DNA from: Bacillus sp. HSf4
Lineage (GTDB): Bacteria > Bacillota > Bacilli > Bacillales > Bacillaceae
Assembly: GCF_029537375.1 (NCBI RefSeq)
Contig: NZ_CP120679.1
Span: 866,001-930,000, forward strand
DNA length: 64,000 nt
Reading direction: 5' to 3'
Part shown: piece after piece, positions 25,501 through 33,074 of the stretch
Numbering within the stretch: the first letter of the stretch is position 1
How the letters are laid out: each line of letters begins with the position of its first letter
The notes under the pieces: model-generated
What the model saw: only the letters and a program-made list of their open reading frames with translations
The model's database searches: none
What the model was told of the DNA's origin: nothing
Position numbers and translations under genes: made by a program

Positions 25501-26812
25501 CACCGTTGCGTCCTCCTGCTTTGAACGGCGCGCCCGCTGATAAAATCGGCAGGTTTTCGTATTCCGTTCCCTTCATGACATCTTCCGCATACCATTTTTG
25601 TGCGTCTGTGACAATCTGGATTGAAGGATCGTCTTTTACCTGTGCGAAAAAGCTGTTAATATCGGCTTCCGTTTGGCCAACCGGCGCGCGGACATATTCA
25701 AGCGTTTTTTCGTGCGTGTCTTTAATCGCGGAAACGACGGTTTCGTTTCGCGACGTCACATTTCCGGCAATCGCTTCCGTTTTTGCGCTGGCATTGTTCA
25801 CTGTCCATTTGCCGCCGTCCTGTTCAAGCTGCATATCGATAATTCCTAAATGGCTGCCCCAGTTCTTCGGCATGACGACAGGAATGCCGTTGATCGTTCC
25901 TTTTTGGTTGTCGATCACGCCGTTACCGGGATAGTCGGTGCCGGGGAACAGACCGTGCTGATGTCCGGAGATGATCGCATCTATTCCTTCCGTCTTGAGA
26001 GCCAGGTCATAAACGGCGTTTTCGGCTCCCGCCGCCTGTTCGCCATTTTCAATTCCGGAGTGGGCGATCGCGATGATCACGTCGGCGCCTTCCTGTTTCA
26101 TTTTTGGAATCGTTTCTTTCGCTGATTCGGTGATGTCCTGCACTGTGATTTTGCCGTCCAGGTGCTTTTTATCCCATGTTAAAATCTGAGGCGGAACGAA
26201 GCCGATGTAGCCGACTTTAAGCTGGTGCTTTTGGCCGCTTTCATCCGTCACCGTCCGGTCTTCAATATGATATGGGGTATATTTGTTCTTTCCGTCCGGT
26301 GTTTTAATATTGGCATTGACGATGGGAAATTCGGCCCCTTTTATCGTGCCGTCAAGGAATTCAAGGCCGTAGTTGAATTCGTGGTTTCCGAGCGTGCCGG
26401 CGTCATAATGCAGTTTGTTCATGACATCAATGATCGGGTGTGTTTTCGTTCCGGAGATAATCGATTCACGTTCATGTTTGAAGATGTATTCCCCTAGAGG
26501 GTTTCCTTGAATTAAGTCGCCGTTGTCGACAAGAATTGTGTTCGGATTTCGGCTCCGGTACTTTTCGATCAGCTGAGCCGTTCGTGCCAGTCCGAATTCA
26601 GCCGTTTCTTTGTCGGCATAGTAGTCATAATCCATCATATGGGCGTGGATATCTGTCGTACCCAAGATGCTGAGGTTGATCAGCGGGTGTTCATTTTGTT
26701 CTTCTGCATATGTCTGGGTGTTTGGCATGAGTAAACTGAGTATCATCACTGAGGTTAGCAGAATACGGAGAATGTTTTTCCTTGAAAACCGTCTTTTCTG
26801 TATTCCCACCAT
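22505..26812 (-). CDS. yfkN: Cell-wall-anchored trifunctional nucleotide phosphoesterase YfkN
   Basis: 1435 residues from ATG 26812 (AAGGTGG just upstream; the open frame continues to 26902 without a site). After a signal peptide with RRFSRKN and a hydrophobic stretch ending near TYA, there are two complete metallophosphatase plus 5'-nucleotidase modules: one at about 35-600 (ILGTTDIHAHM, LVDNGDLIQGN, GNHEFNYG) and one at about 660-1160 (VMHTNDTHAHLDGAARR, LLDAGDVFSGD, GNHEFDKG). It hydrolyses 2',3'-cyclic nucleotides and nucleoside monophosphates outside the cell. The C-terminus carries LPDTA, a hydrophobic helix and RKKR, the sorting signal for the YhcS-type sortase. PhoP-box-like repeats lie upstream. 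Confidence 0.93.
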   Translation of the reverse strand: MVGIQKRRFSRKNILRILLTSVMILSLLMPNTQTYAEEQNEHPLINLSILGTTDIHAHMMDYDYYADKETAEFGLARTAQLIEKYRSRNPNTILVDNGDLIQGNPLGEYIFKHERESIISGTKTHPIIDVMNKLHYDAGTLGNHEFNYGLEFLDGTIKGAEFPIVNANIKTPDGKNKYTPYHIEDRTVTDESGQKHQLKVGYIGFVPPQILTWDKKHLDGKITVQDITESAKETIPKMKQEGADVIIAIAHSGIENGEQAAGAENAVYDLALKTEGIDAIISGHQHGLFPGTDYPGNGVIDNQKGTINGIPVVMPKNWGSHLGIIDMQLEQDGGKWTVNNASAKTEAIAGNVTSRNETVVSAIKDTHEKTLEYVRAPVGQTEADINSFFAQVKDDPSIQIVTDAQKWYAEDVMKGTEYENLPILSAGAPFKAGGRNGADYYTNIKAGNLAIKNIGDLYLYDNTLYIVKLTGSEVKDWIEMSAGQFNQIDPSKSGEQALLNPDFRSYNFDVIDGVTYQIDVTQPAKYNASGGVKNPQANRVKLLSYNGKPVRDDQEFLVVTNNYRASGGGGFPHLTQDKVVYAAADENRQVLMNYIMEKKTVNPAADNNWSIAPIKGADVTFESSLLAKPFAEKAQDIDFVRESENKGYGVYKLNFDGSEPPVDDENWTLTVMHTNDTHAHLDGAARRAAKVKEIRSETENNVLLDAGDVFSGDLYFTKWNGLADLKLMNMMGYDAMTFGNHEFDKGPKVLADFLSGNGTAVDPENTYRFEKPDFPIVSSNVDVSKEPELNKFRKEPSVLKAGEKKESGIYPYILLDVNGEQVGVFGLTTEDTSYTSSPGPNIVFHDAYQSAEKTVKELKEKEKVNKIIALTHLGHNRDLELAKKVKGIDLIIGGHTHTLVDHLEVVENEEPTIVAQAKDYGQFLGRVDVTFDNNGVIQTDKSSSHLIAIDENTAEDSAAKEDLDRFKEAIEDLKTKVVGYADVPLDGKREHVRSKETNLGNFIADGMLRKAKQAGGADIAITNGGGIRASIDKGEITLGEVLTVMPFGNTLYAADLTGAQIKEALEHGVSQVEEGGGAFPHVAGLTFTFTLSKPEGERILDVKLVNEKGESEPLDPKKTYRVATNNFMGGGGDGYSVFKEAKNGVDLGFTDYEIFTEQLDSYDAVSPNIENRITEVFLPEKQADGIWTLAEKPFQTYAANANQAIVYFPDTEKENIKLSMTKAQTDLVKKRTNDPNITLKNDKIAMHLPAVNLASEEAKIAIKITKDIKQAVTNVYDFSIRQKGKAVSTFKEPVGLFFQVDQPDKKNSVYFVDRKNNRFTKVKNGYSKGHTVAGYVNHFSEYTVLNAKHAGTPPAAPGDGGDGGEKPAGPDSSNGGSGTDGDGHDDGQAPPDSFNGQLPDTATNIYNWLMLGFLLVAFGGVLYLYQRKKRSLKQM

Positions 26813-26842
26813 TTCTCCACCTTTCAGATTAGAGTAACAATT

Positions 26843-26872
26843 TCTATTGTAAGAACTTTTTGTAAAGTTTTG
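26843..26872 (-). promoter_or_regulatory. PhoP-box-like direct repeats upstream of yfkN
   Basis: On the minus strand TCTACA, TTACAA and TCTTAC follow each other with an 11-bp period, resembling TT(A/C/T)ACA PhoP boxes; another TTTACAATA lies 25 bp further upstream. Phosphate-starvation control of a nucleotidase is plausible. Confidence 0.4.
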
Positions 26873-26974
26873 TAGAACTTTCGTTGCGAATATTGTAAAC
26901 ACTCAGAAAATGATTCCAAAGTCTGTCTCTGTCTGCTGGATGACTTAGGTACTTTGTCGCGAGGATGTGGGGAT

Positions 26975-26999
26975 GTTTTATTTAGTGTGGCAAGGGTAA
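26975..26999 (+). promoter_or_regulatory. Sigma-B promoter of yfkM
   Basis: GTTTTA, 13 bp, GGGTAA: a good match to the sigma-B consensus GTTTAA-N12/14-GGGTAT, 42 bp before the yfkM start. YfkM is a known sigma-B general stress protein in B. subtilis. Confidence 0.75.
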
Positions 27000-27040
27000 A
27001 TGGATTTATGTAGACAGAAGCTTCCGGGAGGGTGATCAAT

Positions 27041-27556
27041 ATGAGCAAAAAAATTGCAGTTGTTCTGACAGATTACTTTGAGGATTCGGAGTATACCGAG
27101 CCTGCGAAAGCGTTCAAAGACGCCGGACACCAGCTTACGGTTATTGAAAAAGAGACAGGCAAAACGCTGAAAGGCAAGCAAGGCGAGGCGCAAGTGGAAA
27201 CAGATGTGTCCATTGATGAAGTCAGCCCTGCTGATTTTGACGCATTGTTGATTCCGGGCGGATTTTCGCCGGATATTCTCAGAGCCGACCAGCGTTTCGT
27301 ATCGTTTGCGAAAGCCTTTATGGATGACAAAAAACCGGTGTTTGCGATCTGTCACGGGCCTCAGCTTTTAATCACCGCCAAGGCTCTGGACGGGCGCAGT
27401 GCGACAGGCTACACATCGATTCAAGTCGATTTGGAAAACGCCGGGGTTAAATTTAAAGACGAGGAAGTTGTCGTCTGCCAAAATCAGCTTGTCACAAGCC
27501 GGACGCCTGACGACATCCCTGCTTTTACACGCGAATCTTTGAAGCTGCTCGGCTGA
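27041..27556 (+). CDS. yfkM: General stress protein 18, DJ-1/PfpI family, YfkM
   Basis: 171 residues from ATG 27041 (GGGAGGG upstream; the GTG at 27032 overlaps that site). The PfpI-type fold has the nucleophile-elbow cysteine in VFAICHGPQLL (about residue 103) followed by His, and the acidic partner in DYFEDSEYTEP. Related proteins are proposed deglycases/proteases acting on damaged proteins. The sigma-B promoter upstream fits a stress role. Monocistronic, closed by a terminator. Confidence 0.9.
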   Translation: MSKKIAVVLTDYFEDSEYTEPAKAFKDAGHQLTVIEKETGKTLKGKQGEAQVETDVSIDEVSPADFDALLIPGGFSPDILRADQRFVSFAKAFMDDKKPVFAICHGPQLLITAKALDGRSATGYTSIQVDLENAGVKFKDEEVVVCQNQLVTSRTPDDIPAFTRESLKLLG

Positions 27557-27557
27557 T

Positions 27558-27591
27558 GAAAAAAGACCGGAACAGATTTCCGGTCTTTTTT
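27558..27591. terminator. Bidirectional terminator between yfkM and yfkK
   Basis: AAAAAGACCGGAA / TTCCGGTCTTTTT stem with a 5-base loop, between converging genes. Confidence 0.85.
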
Positions 27592-27595
27592 ATGT

Positions 27596-27811
27596 TTATT
27601 TTCGGAGTGCAGCGAGTTCCTCTGCGATCGCCTGCATTTCACTCGGGCTGAAAGATTTCTTTTTCATCACCATTTGATGGAGATATTCAAGATCTTCAAG
27701 CTTTTCGTTGCTAAAGTCTTCCGCTTTGATCACGCCGATGTTCAGCATGTTTAATTTTTGGGAGATCTCTTCGATCATTTTGTTCAGCTCGGCTGTTTTC
27801 TGATCAGACAA
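27596..27811 (-). CDS. yfkK: UPF0435 family protein YfkK
   Basis: 71 residues from TTG 27811, set by AAGGAAG 7 bases upstream ([11 protein letters not shown]); the open frame extends further but into unrelated hydrophobic sequence. The protein is helical and charged ([18 protein letters not shown]). The family is conserved in Bacilli with no known function. It lies between yfkM and the agcS-type transporter, and yfkK is next to yfkM in B. subtilis too. Confidence 0.82.
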   Translation of the reverse strand: MSDQKTAELNKMIEEISQKLNMLNIGVIKAEDFSNEKLEDLEYLHQMVMKKKSFSPSEMQAIAEELAALRK

Positions 27812-27903
27812 TAAGGCACTTCCTTTCTCTGACGATTTCGTAGTCTTTATTGTAACAGAAATGTCCGAGAAGAAAAGAACCGTTATCGCCAAAGCGAGCG
27901 GCA

Positions 27904-29256
27904 TCAAACGGAAAGGGACTTTTCTTTTTCTTGTTTTTCCGCTTTGATTTTTCCAAGAATCTGTTTTGACTCATAGATGACGACGCCTGTTAAGCCGAGG
28001 AGGCCGATTAAGTTTGGAATCGCCATCAGGCCGTTCAGCATATCCGCGAGCGCCCACACGAAATTATCCTTAAAGATCGCTCCGAAAAAGACGGCGATGA
28101 CAAAGATGATGCGGTAGTAAATCGCATACTTTTCATTGAGCAGGTAAGTGAAGCATTTTTCTCCGTAGTAGGACCAGCCCAAAATGGTCGAATAGGCGAA
28201 CAGAAGCAGGCCGATGGCGACAATCGTGGAGCCGGCGGGACCGAGAAAATGTTCAAATGTCATCGATGTCAGCGCATCATTCTGCTCTGACAAATACATT
28301 TTACCCATGACGATCGAAATACCCGTAATAGAACAGACGACCAGTGTATCAATGAAAACCTGAGTCATCGAAACGAGCGCCTGCCGTGCCGGCATATCGG
28401 TTTTCGCAGCCGCGGCAGCGATCGGCGCTGAACCGAGCCCGGCTTCGTTTGAGAACACTCCTCTGGCAACGCCCCAGCGGATGACGGTTCCGATGGCTCC
28501 TCCGGCCACGGCCTGACCGGTAAAGGCGTCGGAAAAAATTAAGCCGATGGCGCCGGGGACAAGCTCAAAGTTTGTCACAAGAATGATCAGCCCGGCGATC
28601 ACATAAAATAAGGCCATAATCGGAACAAATACGGAGGTGACTTTTCCGATGCTCTTGATCCCTCCGAGAATGACAAGCGCTGTAAAAACGGTGACAATGA
28701 TACCCGTGATCCAGACAGGAACGGAAAACGTTGATTTCATGACTCCCGATACAGAGTTCGCCTGAACCATATTGCCTATTCCGAAGGCAGCCAAGGCCCC
28801 GAAAATAGCAAATAAAACACCGAGCCATTTTTGCTTAAGCCCGTGTTCCAGATAGTACATCGGGCCCCCTGACATTTCGCCGTTTTTGTCTTTTACGCGG
28901 AATCTGACGGCGAGCACGGCTTCGGCATATTTCGTCGCCATTCCAAAAAAAGCGGCCAGCCACATCCAAAACACGGCGCCCGGGCCCCCGGCGATAACAG
29001 CTGAAGCGACCCCGACGATATTTCCCGTGCCGACAGTGGCGGCCAGTGCGGTCATCAACGCCTGAAAATGAGAGATGTCTCCTTCTGAAGATTTATCCTG
29101 ATTTTTGCTAAAGGCCAGCTTTAAAGAATAAGGCAAAAGTCTGATTTGCAAAAAGCTGAGCCTGAATGTCAAGTAAACACCTGTGCCGACGATGAGAATC
29201 AACAGCGGCGGCCCCCATAAAAAACCATTCATTTGATCGACTATATTTGAGAGCAA
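27904..29256 (-). CDS. Sodium:alanine (glycine) symporter, AgcS/AlsT family
   Basis: 450 residues from TTG 29256, six bases after AAGGGGGA (a TTG at 29262 is too close). There are about ten or eleven hydrophobic helices and the family signatures [38 protein letters not shown] and [13 protein letters not shown]. Members import alanine or glycine with sodium. In B. subtilis a different transporter gene (yfkL) is expected beside yfkK, so this seems a local replacement. No glycine riboswitch is visible in the short leader. Confidence 0.88.
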   Translation of the reverse strand: MLSNIVDQMNGFLWGPPLLILIVGTGVYLTFRLSFLQIRLLPYSLKLAFSKNQDKSSEGDISHFQALMTALAATVGTGNIVGVASAVIAGGPGAVFWMWLAAFFGMATKYAEAVLAVRFRVKDKNGEMSGGPMYYLEHGLKQKWLGVLFAIFGALAAFGIGNMVQANSVSGVMKSTFSVPVWITGIIVTVFTALVILGGIKSIGKVTSVFVPIMALFYVIAGLIILVTNFELVPGAIGLIFSDAFTGQAVAGGAIGTVIRWGVARGVFSNEAGLGSAPIAAAAAKTDMPARQALVSMTQVFIDTLVVCSITGISIVMGKMYLSEQNDALTSMTFEHFLGPAGSTIVAIGLLLFAYSTILGWSYYGEKCFTYLLNEKYAIYYRIIFVIAVFFGAIFKDNFVWALADMLNGLMAIPNLIGLLGLTGVVIYESKQILGKIKAEKQEKEKSLSV

Positions 29257-29279
29257 TTTCAATCCCCCTTCGTTTTGTG

Positions 29280-29331
29280 TCTAACTAGAATATTCTGAAA
29301 GTTTGTTAGATTTGTCAATAGCCTAGTTAGA
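29280..29331. promoter_or_regulatory. Inverted repeat around the agcS promoter
   Basis: TCTAACTAG (29280-29288) and CTAGTTAGA (29323-29331) are perfect inverted 9-mers; a third GTTAGA half-site is at 29305-29310. Between and around them on the minus strand TTGACA-N17-GAATAT could be the sigma-A promoter of the transporter. This looks like an operator for an unidentified regulator. Confidence 0.45.
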
Positions 29332-29430
29332 TTTTCTTCCCGAAGTTGAAAAAACGAAAAAAATCTTTAGTATAAAATCAAGTACGTTTTTCTTTCTGAA
29401 AAGAGGGGAAAGAATAGAGGAGGCTGCACC

Positions 29431-29901
29431 ATGATCAAAGTTTTATTTGTCTGCCTCGGCAACATTTGCCGTTCGCCGATGGCGGAAGCGGTATTTCATG
29501 ACATGCTCAGGAAAAACGGGCTGGATGGCAAGATTGAAGCTGATTCAGCCGGCACCGGAAATTGGCATGTCGGCAAACCGCCACATGAAGGCACAAGGAC
29601 ATTGCTGGCCGAAAAAAAGATCAGCTGTGAAGAATTGTACGCAAGGCAGGTCACTGCGAAGGATCTGAAAGAATTCGACTACATCATCGCCATGGATGCG
29701 GAAAATGCCGGGAATGTCAGAAGCCTGGCGGGATATCAGCAAAAGGCCGTCATCCGGCGTCTGCTTGATTATGTTGATGACTGTCCGACGGATGATGTCC
29801 CTGATCCATACTATACGGGGAATTTTGAAGAGGTGTACGAACTCGTGGCAGAAGGCTGCCGCCAATTGCTGAAAGACATTCAAAAGACACACAATTTATA
29901 A
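29431..29901 (+). CDS. yfkJ: Low-molecular-weight protein tyrosine phosphatase YfkJ
   Basis: 156 residues, GAGGAGG before the ATG. The active site VCLGNICRS (Cys-X5-Arg, residues 7-15) and the general-acid loop DVPDPYYTGN (about 125) are intact. It removes phosphate from tyrosines; B. subtilis YfkJ has been linked to ethanol-stress resistance. First gene of the yfkJ-yfkI-yfkH operon. A sigma-A-like TTGAAA-N17-TAGTAT lies about 60 bp upstream. Confidence 0.92.
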   Translation: MIKVLFVCLGNICRSPMAEAVFHDMLRKNGLDGKIEADSAGTGNWHVGKPPHEGTRTLLAEKKISCEELYARQVTAKDLKEFDYIIAMDAENAGNVRSLAGYQQKAVIRRLLDYVDDCPTDDVPDPYYTGNFEEVYELVAEGCRQLLKDIQKTHNL

Positions 29902-29921
29902 AAATGGAGGGAGAGATTTTT

Positions 29922-30260
29922 ATGAAAGGCGAACGCGTTTTCATCAGAAACATCCTCCTCGGCGCATCGGTCGGGGCTGTCTTGTCTTTGCTGCACAAAC
30001 CGACGAGAAAAGCATGCTGTGAGAAACTCTCGGCATGCCAAAACAAAATCAGTCTTTACCGCGAGAATCCCGGTATGCTGACCGAATGTGTAAAAGAGAA
30101 AATCGAAAAGACGAAAAGGCTGACGGCGTCTATTTCGGACGATTTGACCTTTTTGAATAAACAGATTAAAGAATTGAAGGAAACGACCCCGAAAGTGATG
30201 GAACTGATCGAGGAAACAAAGGACCACTTCTCGGCAGGGTCCACCAATCGTCTGGAGTGA
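29922..30260 (+). CDS. yfkI: YtxH-like protein YfkI
   Basis: 112 residues from ATG 29922, 9 bases after GGAGGGA (the ATG at 29904 precedes that site). One short hydrophobic segment near the N-terminus (ILLGASVGAVLSLLH) is followed by a long charged helix (EKIEKTKRLTASI, ELKETTPKVMELIEETK), the YtxH/gas-vesicle-like layout of stress-induced membrane-associated proteins. Function unknown. Within the yfkJIH operon, 5 bp before yfkH. Confidence 0.8.
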   Translation: MKGERVFIRNILLGASVGAVLSLLHKPTRKACCEKLSACQNKISLYRENPGMLTECVKEKIEKTKRLTASISDDLTFLNKQIKELKETTPKVMELIEETKDHFSAGSTNRLE

Positions 30261-30265
30261 GAAAA

Positions 30266-31108
30266 ATGTTCGGCTTTTTAAAAGAGCTTGTGTGGCGCTA
30301 CTATCTCCATGAAGGGCCGAGCAAATCGGCGGAACTTGCCTACTTTTTTCTCCTGTCCCTGTTCCCGTTTATGATTTTTTTATTGACATTGATCGGCTAT
30401 CTGCCAATCAAAACGGGGGATGTCATCGGGCTGATCGAGCAGTATGCACCTGAGAATACGATGTCTGTCATCAAAGAAACGTTACATACAGGCAACAGGG
30501 GGCTGCTTTCTTTCGGGATCATCGCCGCGCTCTGGTCTGCATCAAACGGATTGAACGCGATTGTCAGGGCCTTCAACCATGCATATGAAGTCGAGGAAAA
30601 CCGCTCATTTATTATGGTCCGGCTGACGTCTATTCTTCTGACCGCCGCGATGGTCTTCACGATTTTAATCGCGCTGCTTCTTCCGGTATTCGGCAGGGCG
30701 ATCGGCCATTTTATCGCCAATCTCGACGGAACGCCTGAGATGTTTTTGACAGCCTGGTCGGCGCTTCGCTGGGGGATCAGTCCGCTGATATTGCTGATTG
30801 TCTTTACGGCTTTATACTATTTTGCCCCGAATAAACGGCTTTCGTTCAAATATGTGTTTCCCGGGGCCGCGGCGGCAACCGTCGGCTGGATTCTCGTCAG
30901 TGTCGTGTTTTCTTACTATGTCAACGAATTCGCCAACTACAGTGCCACATACGGGAGCCTCGGCGGCATCATCGCTTTAATGATCTGGTTCTACTTAAGC
31001 GGTATGATGATTATAGTAGGAGGGGAAATCAACGCCCTTTTACATAAACGTAAAATCATTCCTGATGAAAATCCGCGAGAATTGAGCAATCTAAAAAAGA
31101 ACGAGTGA
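30266..31108 (+). CDS. yfkH: YihY/BrkB family membrane protein YfkH
   Basis: 280 residues from ATG 30266 (GGAG 8 bases upstream; the GTG at 30257 overlaps the yfkI stop). Six hydrophobic helices and the family motif SAELAYFFLLSLFPFMIFLL near residue 20, with FAPNKRLSFKYVFPGAAAAT at about 190. Formerly called ribonuclease BN by mistake; the true function is unknown, possibly transport. Third gene of the yfkJ operon. Confidence 0.88.
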   Translation: MFGFLKELVWRYYLHEGPSKSAELAYFFLLSLFPFMIFLLTLIGYLPIKTGDVIGLIEQYAPENTMSVIKETLHTGNRGLLSFGIIAALWSASNGLNAIVRAFNHAYEVEENRSFIMVRLTSILLTAAMVFTILIALLLPVFGRAIGHFIANLDGTPEMFLTAWSALRWGISPLILLIVFTALYYFAPNKRLSFKYVFPGAAAATVGWILVSVVFSYYVNEFANYSATYGSLGGIIALMIWFYLSGMMIIVGGEINALLHKRKIIPDENPRELSNLKKNE

Positions 31109-31134
31109 ATCGTTCAAGGAGCGGAGGGATGATC

Positions 31135-31242
31135 ATGACAAAGCATACGAAAAAAGGCGGAAGCCATAATAAACAAAATTCAAAGCAAAGCTCGAAGCAT
31201 AAAACGAGCGGAAGCGCCAACGGGCAAAACGGATATCATTAA
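31135..31242 (+). CDS. Small basic Ser/Lys/His/Asn-rich protein of 35 residues
   Basis: ATG 31135 (6 bases after GGAGGG; ATG 31129 is an alternative) to TAA at 31240-31242, then a terminator. The protein begins MTKHTKKGGSHNKQN and ends with GYH; it is almost free of hydrophobic residues and strongly basic. A good ribosome binding site and position at the end of the yfkJIH operon support it as a real gene. The composition recalls minor small acid-soluble spore proteins, but I do not recognise a family. Confidence 0.6.
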   Translation: MTKHTKKGGSHNKQNSKQSSKHKTSGSANGQNGYH

Positions 31243-31258
31243 GGCGCTTCATCAAAAA

Positions 31259-31289
31259 GGGCCGTCTCTTTGAGACGGCTCATTTTTTG
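31259..31289. terminator. Terminator between the yfkJ operon and yfkF
   Basis: GCCGTCTC-TTT-GAGACGGC followed by CATTTTTT; the opposite strand also ends in T-rich sequence, and the flanking genes converge. Confidence 0.85.
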
Positions 31290-31305
31290 GGCGCAGGCAA
31301 AGCCG

Positions 31306-32493
31306 TCACATCCTGTGAGCGTCCGCTTCCGACTGGCCGGCGAAGTTTTTCGCGGTTTTCGGTTTGCCTAACAGCACTCCGGTCCATATACAGATCATGA
31401 CAATGGTGATCAAAAAAAACAGGTTTCCGTTTTCAAAGGTCTGCATATACCAGCCGCCCGCGACAGGACCGAAAATGCTGCCGAAGCTGAAGGTCATCCC
31501 GCACATCAAGTTACCGGCGGGAAGAAGGTGCTTAGGCAGCAAATCGGCCATGAAGCTGATGCCGAGAGAAAATGTCGACCCCACAGCCATTCCCGCCACA
31601 AAAAAACAGATGGACAAAAAGAGCACGGAATCAGAAAAACCGGACGCGAAAAAACAGCTTGCCCCGACAGCCAAAATGACGAGAAGAACGTTTCTTCTGC
31701 CGTATGTATCACTCAAAATCCCAAGCGGATACTGAAAGATGATGCTGCCGATCGCAAAAGCTGGCAAAATCAGTGAGACGCCTTCAACCGTAATCCCCGA
31801 TCTGAGCGCATAGACCGGAAAATTCCCGTTCAGCGCCGTTTCCAAAAAACCGTAGCCGAACGTCGGCAAAAAGGCGACCCAGCCCAGCAAAAATGCTTGG
31901 AGAAAACGCTTCAGACTATTATCGGAACGCGTGTCAGAAGCGCTTTTTTCAGGGAATTCATTGCTGAGGCAAAAAACAAACATCCAAGCCAAAAGGCTGA
32001 AAGAGGCGGAGATGATAAACGGAAGTGACGGCGAAATCTCAACAAGCGGCGTTAAAAAAGGTCCGGCGGCAAACCCCAATCCAAACGAAAGCCCGTACAG
32101 CGAAATGTTCCGTCCGCGGTTTTGCCCGGAAGATAATGTGGTCACCCATGTCTGTGTTGAAAAGTGAAGCATATGATCGCCGATGCCGATCAAGAGCCTT
32201 AAAAAAAACCACACGATATAAGACTGAAAAAAAACAAAGCTGAAGAGACTGGCGACAACCGTTAAACCGCCGATCATGATCAGCGGTTTAAAGCCGAGCT
32301 TCCGAAGCGGCGCCTCCATGAACGGGGAAGCGAGCAAAACGCCGATATAAAGCCCTGTCGCATGCAGGCCGTTCATTGCCGCCGAATGGCCCTCCTGCTC
32401 GAAAATGACAGAGATAACCGGCAAAAGCATCCCCTGGGAAAAACCTGATATACTGACTATCAATACGAGTATAAAAAAATGAAATCGTCTCAT
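31306..32493 (-). CDS. yfkF: Major facilitator superfamily transporter YfkF
   Basis: 395 residues with 12 predicted membrane helices; AAGGAG lies before the ATG. Loop 2-3 motif remnant and RLLIGIGDHMLHF (about residue 95) and DTYGRRNVLLV (about 265) are MFS features. Close in length and position to B. subtilis YfkF, a putative exporter of unknown substrate. Monocistronic. Confidence 0.85.
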   Translation of the reverse strand: MRRFHFFILVLIVSISGFSQGMLLPVISVIFEQEGHSAAMNGLHATGLYIGVLLASPFMEAPLRKLGFKPLIMIGGLTVVASLFSFVFFQSYIVWFFLRLLIGIGDHMLHFSTQTWVTTLSSGQNRGRNISLYGLSFGLGFAAGPFLTPLVEISPSLPFIISASFSLLAWMFVFCLSNEFPEKSASDTRSDNSLKRFLQAFLLGWVAFLPTFGYGFLETALNGNFPVYALRSGITVEGVSLILPAFAIGSIIFQYPLGILSDTYGRRNVLLVILAVGASCFFASGFSDSVLFLSICFFVAGMAVGSTFSLGISFMADLLPKHLLPAGNLMCGMTFSFGSIFGPVAGGWYMQTFENGNLFFLITIVMICIWTGVLLGKPKTAKNFAGQSEADAHRM

Positions 32494-32582
32494 CGCCTAT
32501 TCTCCTTATTCCTTCATCCTCCTTTGATCGTAAACTTTAGGAAGTTTTTAGGCAAGATGGTTTTTAACAAGAGGTGGAAAAC

Positions 32583-32963
32583 ATGAACATCAAATGGAAT
32601 CAAAACGGTTTTCACGCGGACTTGGCATTTGGCGGCCTCGATATATCAAGCAATGAAGAAGCAGGCTTCAGACCCTATCAGCTTATGCTGGCTTCCATCG
32701 CCGCATGCAGCGGAACCGTTCTTCAGAACATTTTGGAAAAGAAACGGATACAGCTTGAGGAGATGACCATCCAGACAAAGGAAGAGCGGGTTCCCGAAGA
32801 AGCGGGCCGCATCAAAAGCATTCATCTTCACTTTATTGTAAAAGGGAAAAATCTGAAGGCTGAGCACATGAAAAAAGCGCTCAGGATCGCCTTGAAAAAC
32901 TGTTCGATGGCCAGGTCTGTTGAAAACTGTATCGACATCAAGGAAACGTTTGAGATTGAGTGA
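32583..32963 (+). CDS. OsmC/Ohr family protein
   Basis: 126 residues from ATG 32583 (GAGGTGG just upstream; a GTG at 32574 lies in that site). OsmC fold features: GFRPYQLMLASIAACSGTVLQNIL with the first peroxidatic cysteine (about residue 41), and NCSMARSVENCIDI with cysteines near the C-terminus (about 105 and 114). Family members reduce organic peroxides with thiols; the second redox cysteine spacing is like the YhfA/OsmC-like group rather than Ohr. Lies alone between yfkF and the Ca2+ antiporter gene. Confidence 0.78.
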   Translation: MNIKWNQNGFHADLAFGGLDISSNEEAGFRPYQLMLASIAACSGTVLQNILEKKRIQLEEMTIQTKEERVPEEAGRIKSIHLHFIVKGKNLKAEHMKKALRIALKNCSMARSVENCIDIKETFEIE

Positions 32964-33074
32964 ATGTTTAGAGCACTCTGCAATGCGGAATCAATAAGTA
33001 TGTCTGCATATAATCCGAAAGGTTCGTACAACAATAACCTACAACGAAAAAAGTAAAGAAAAGAGGAATTGAAA

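Noticed and set aside
29388..29409. GTTTTT-N14-GGGGAA as a sigma-B promoter for yfkJ
   Set aside because: The start would fall on the ribosome binding site and the -10 deviates from GGGTAT; the sigma-A-like TTGAAA/TAGTAT upstream fits better.
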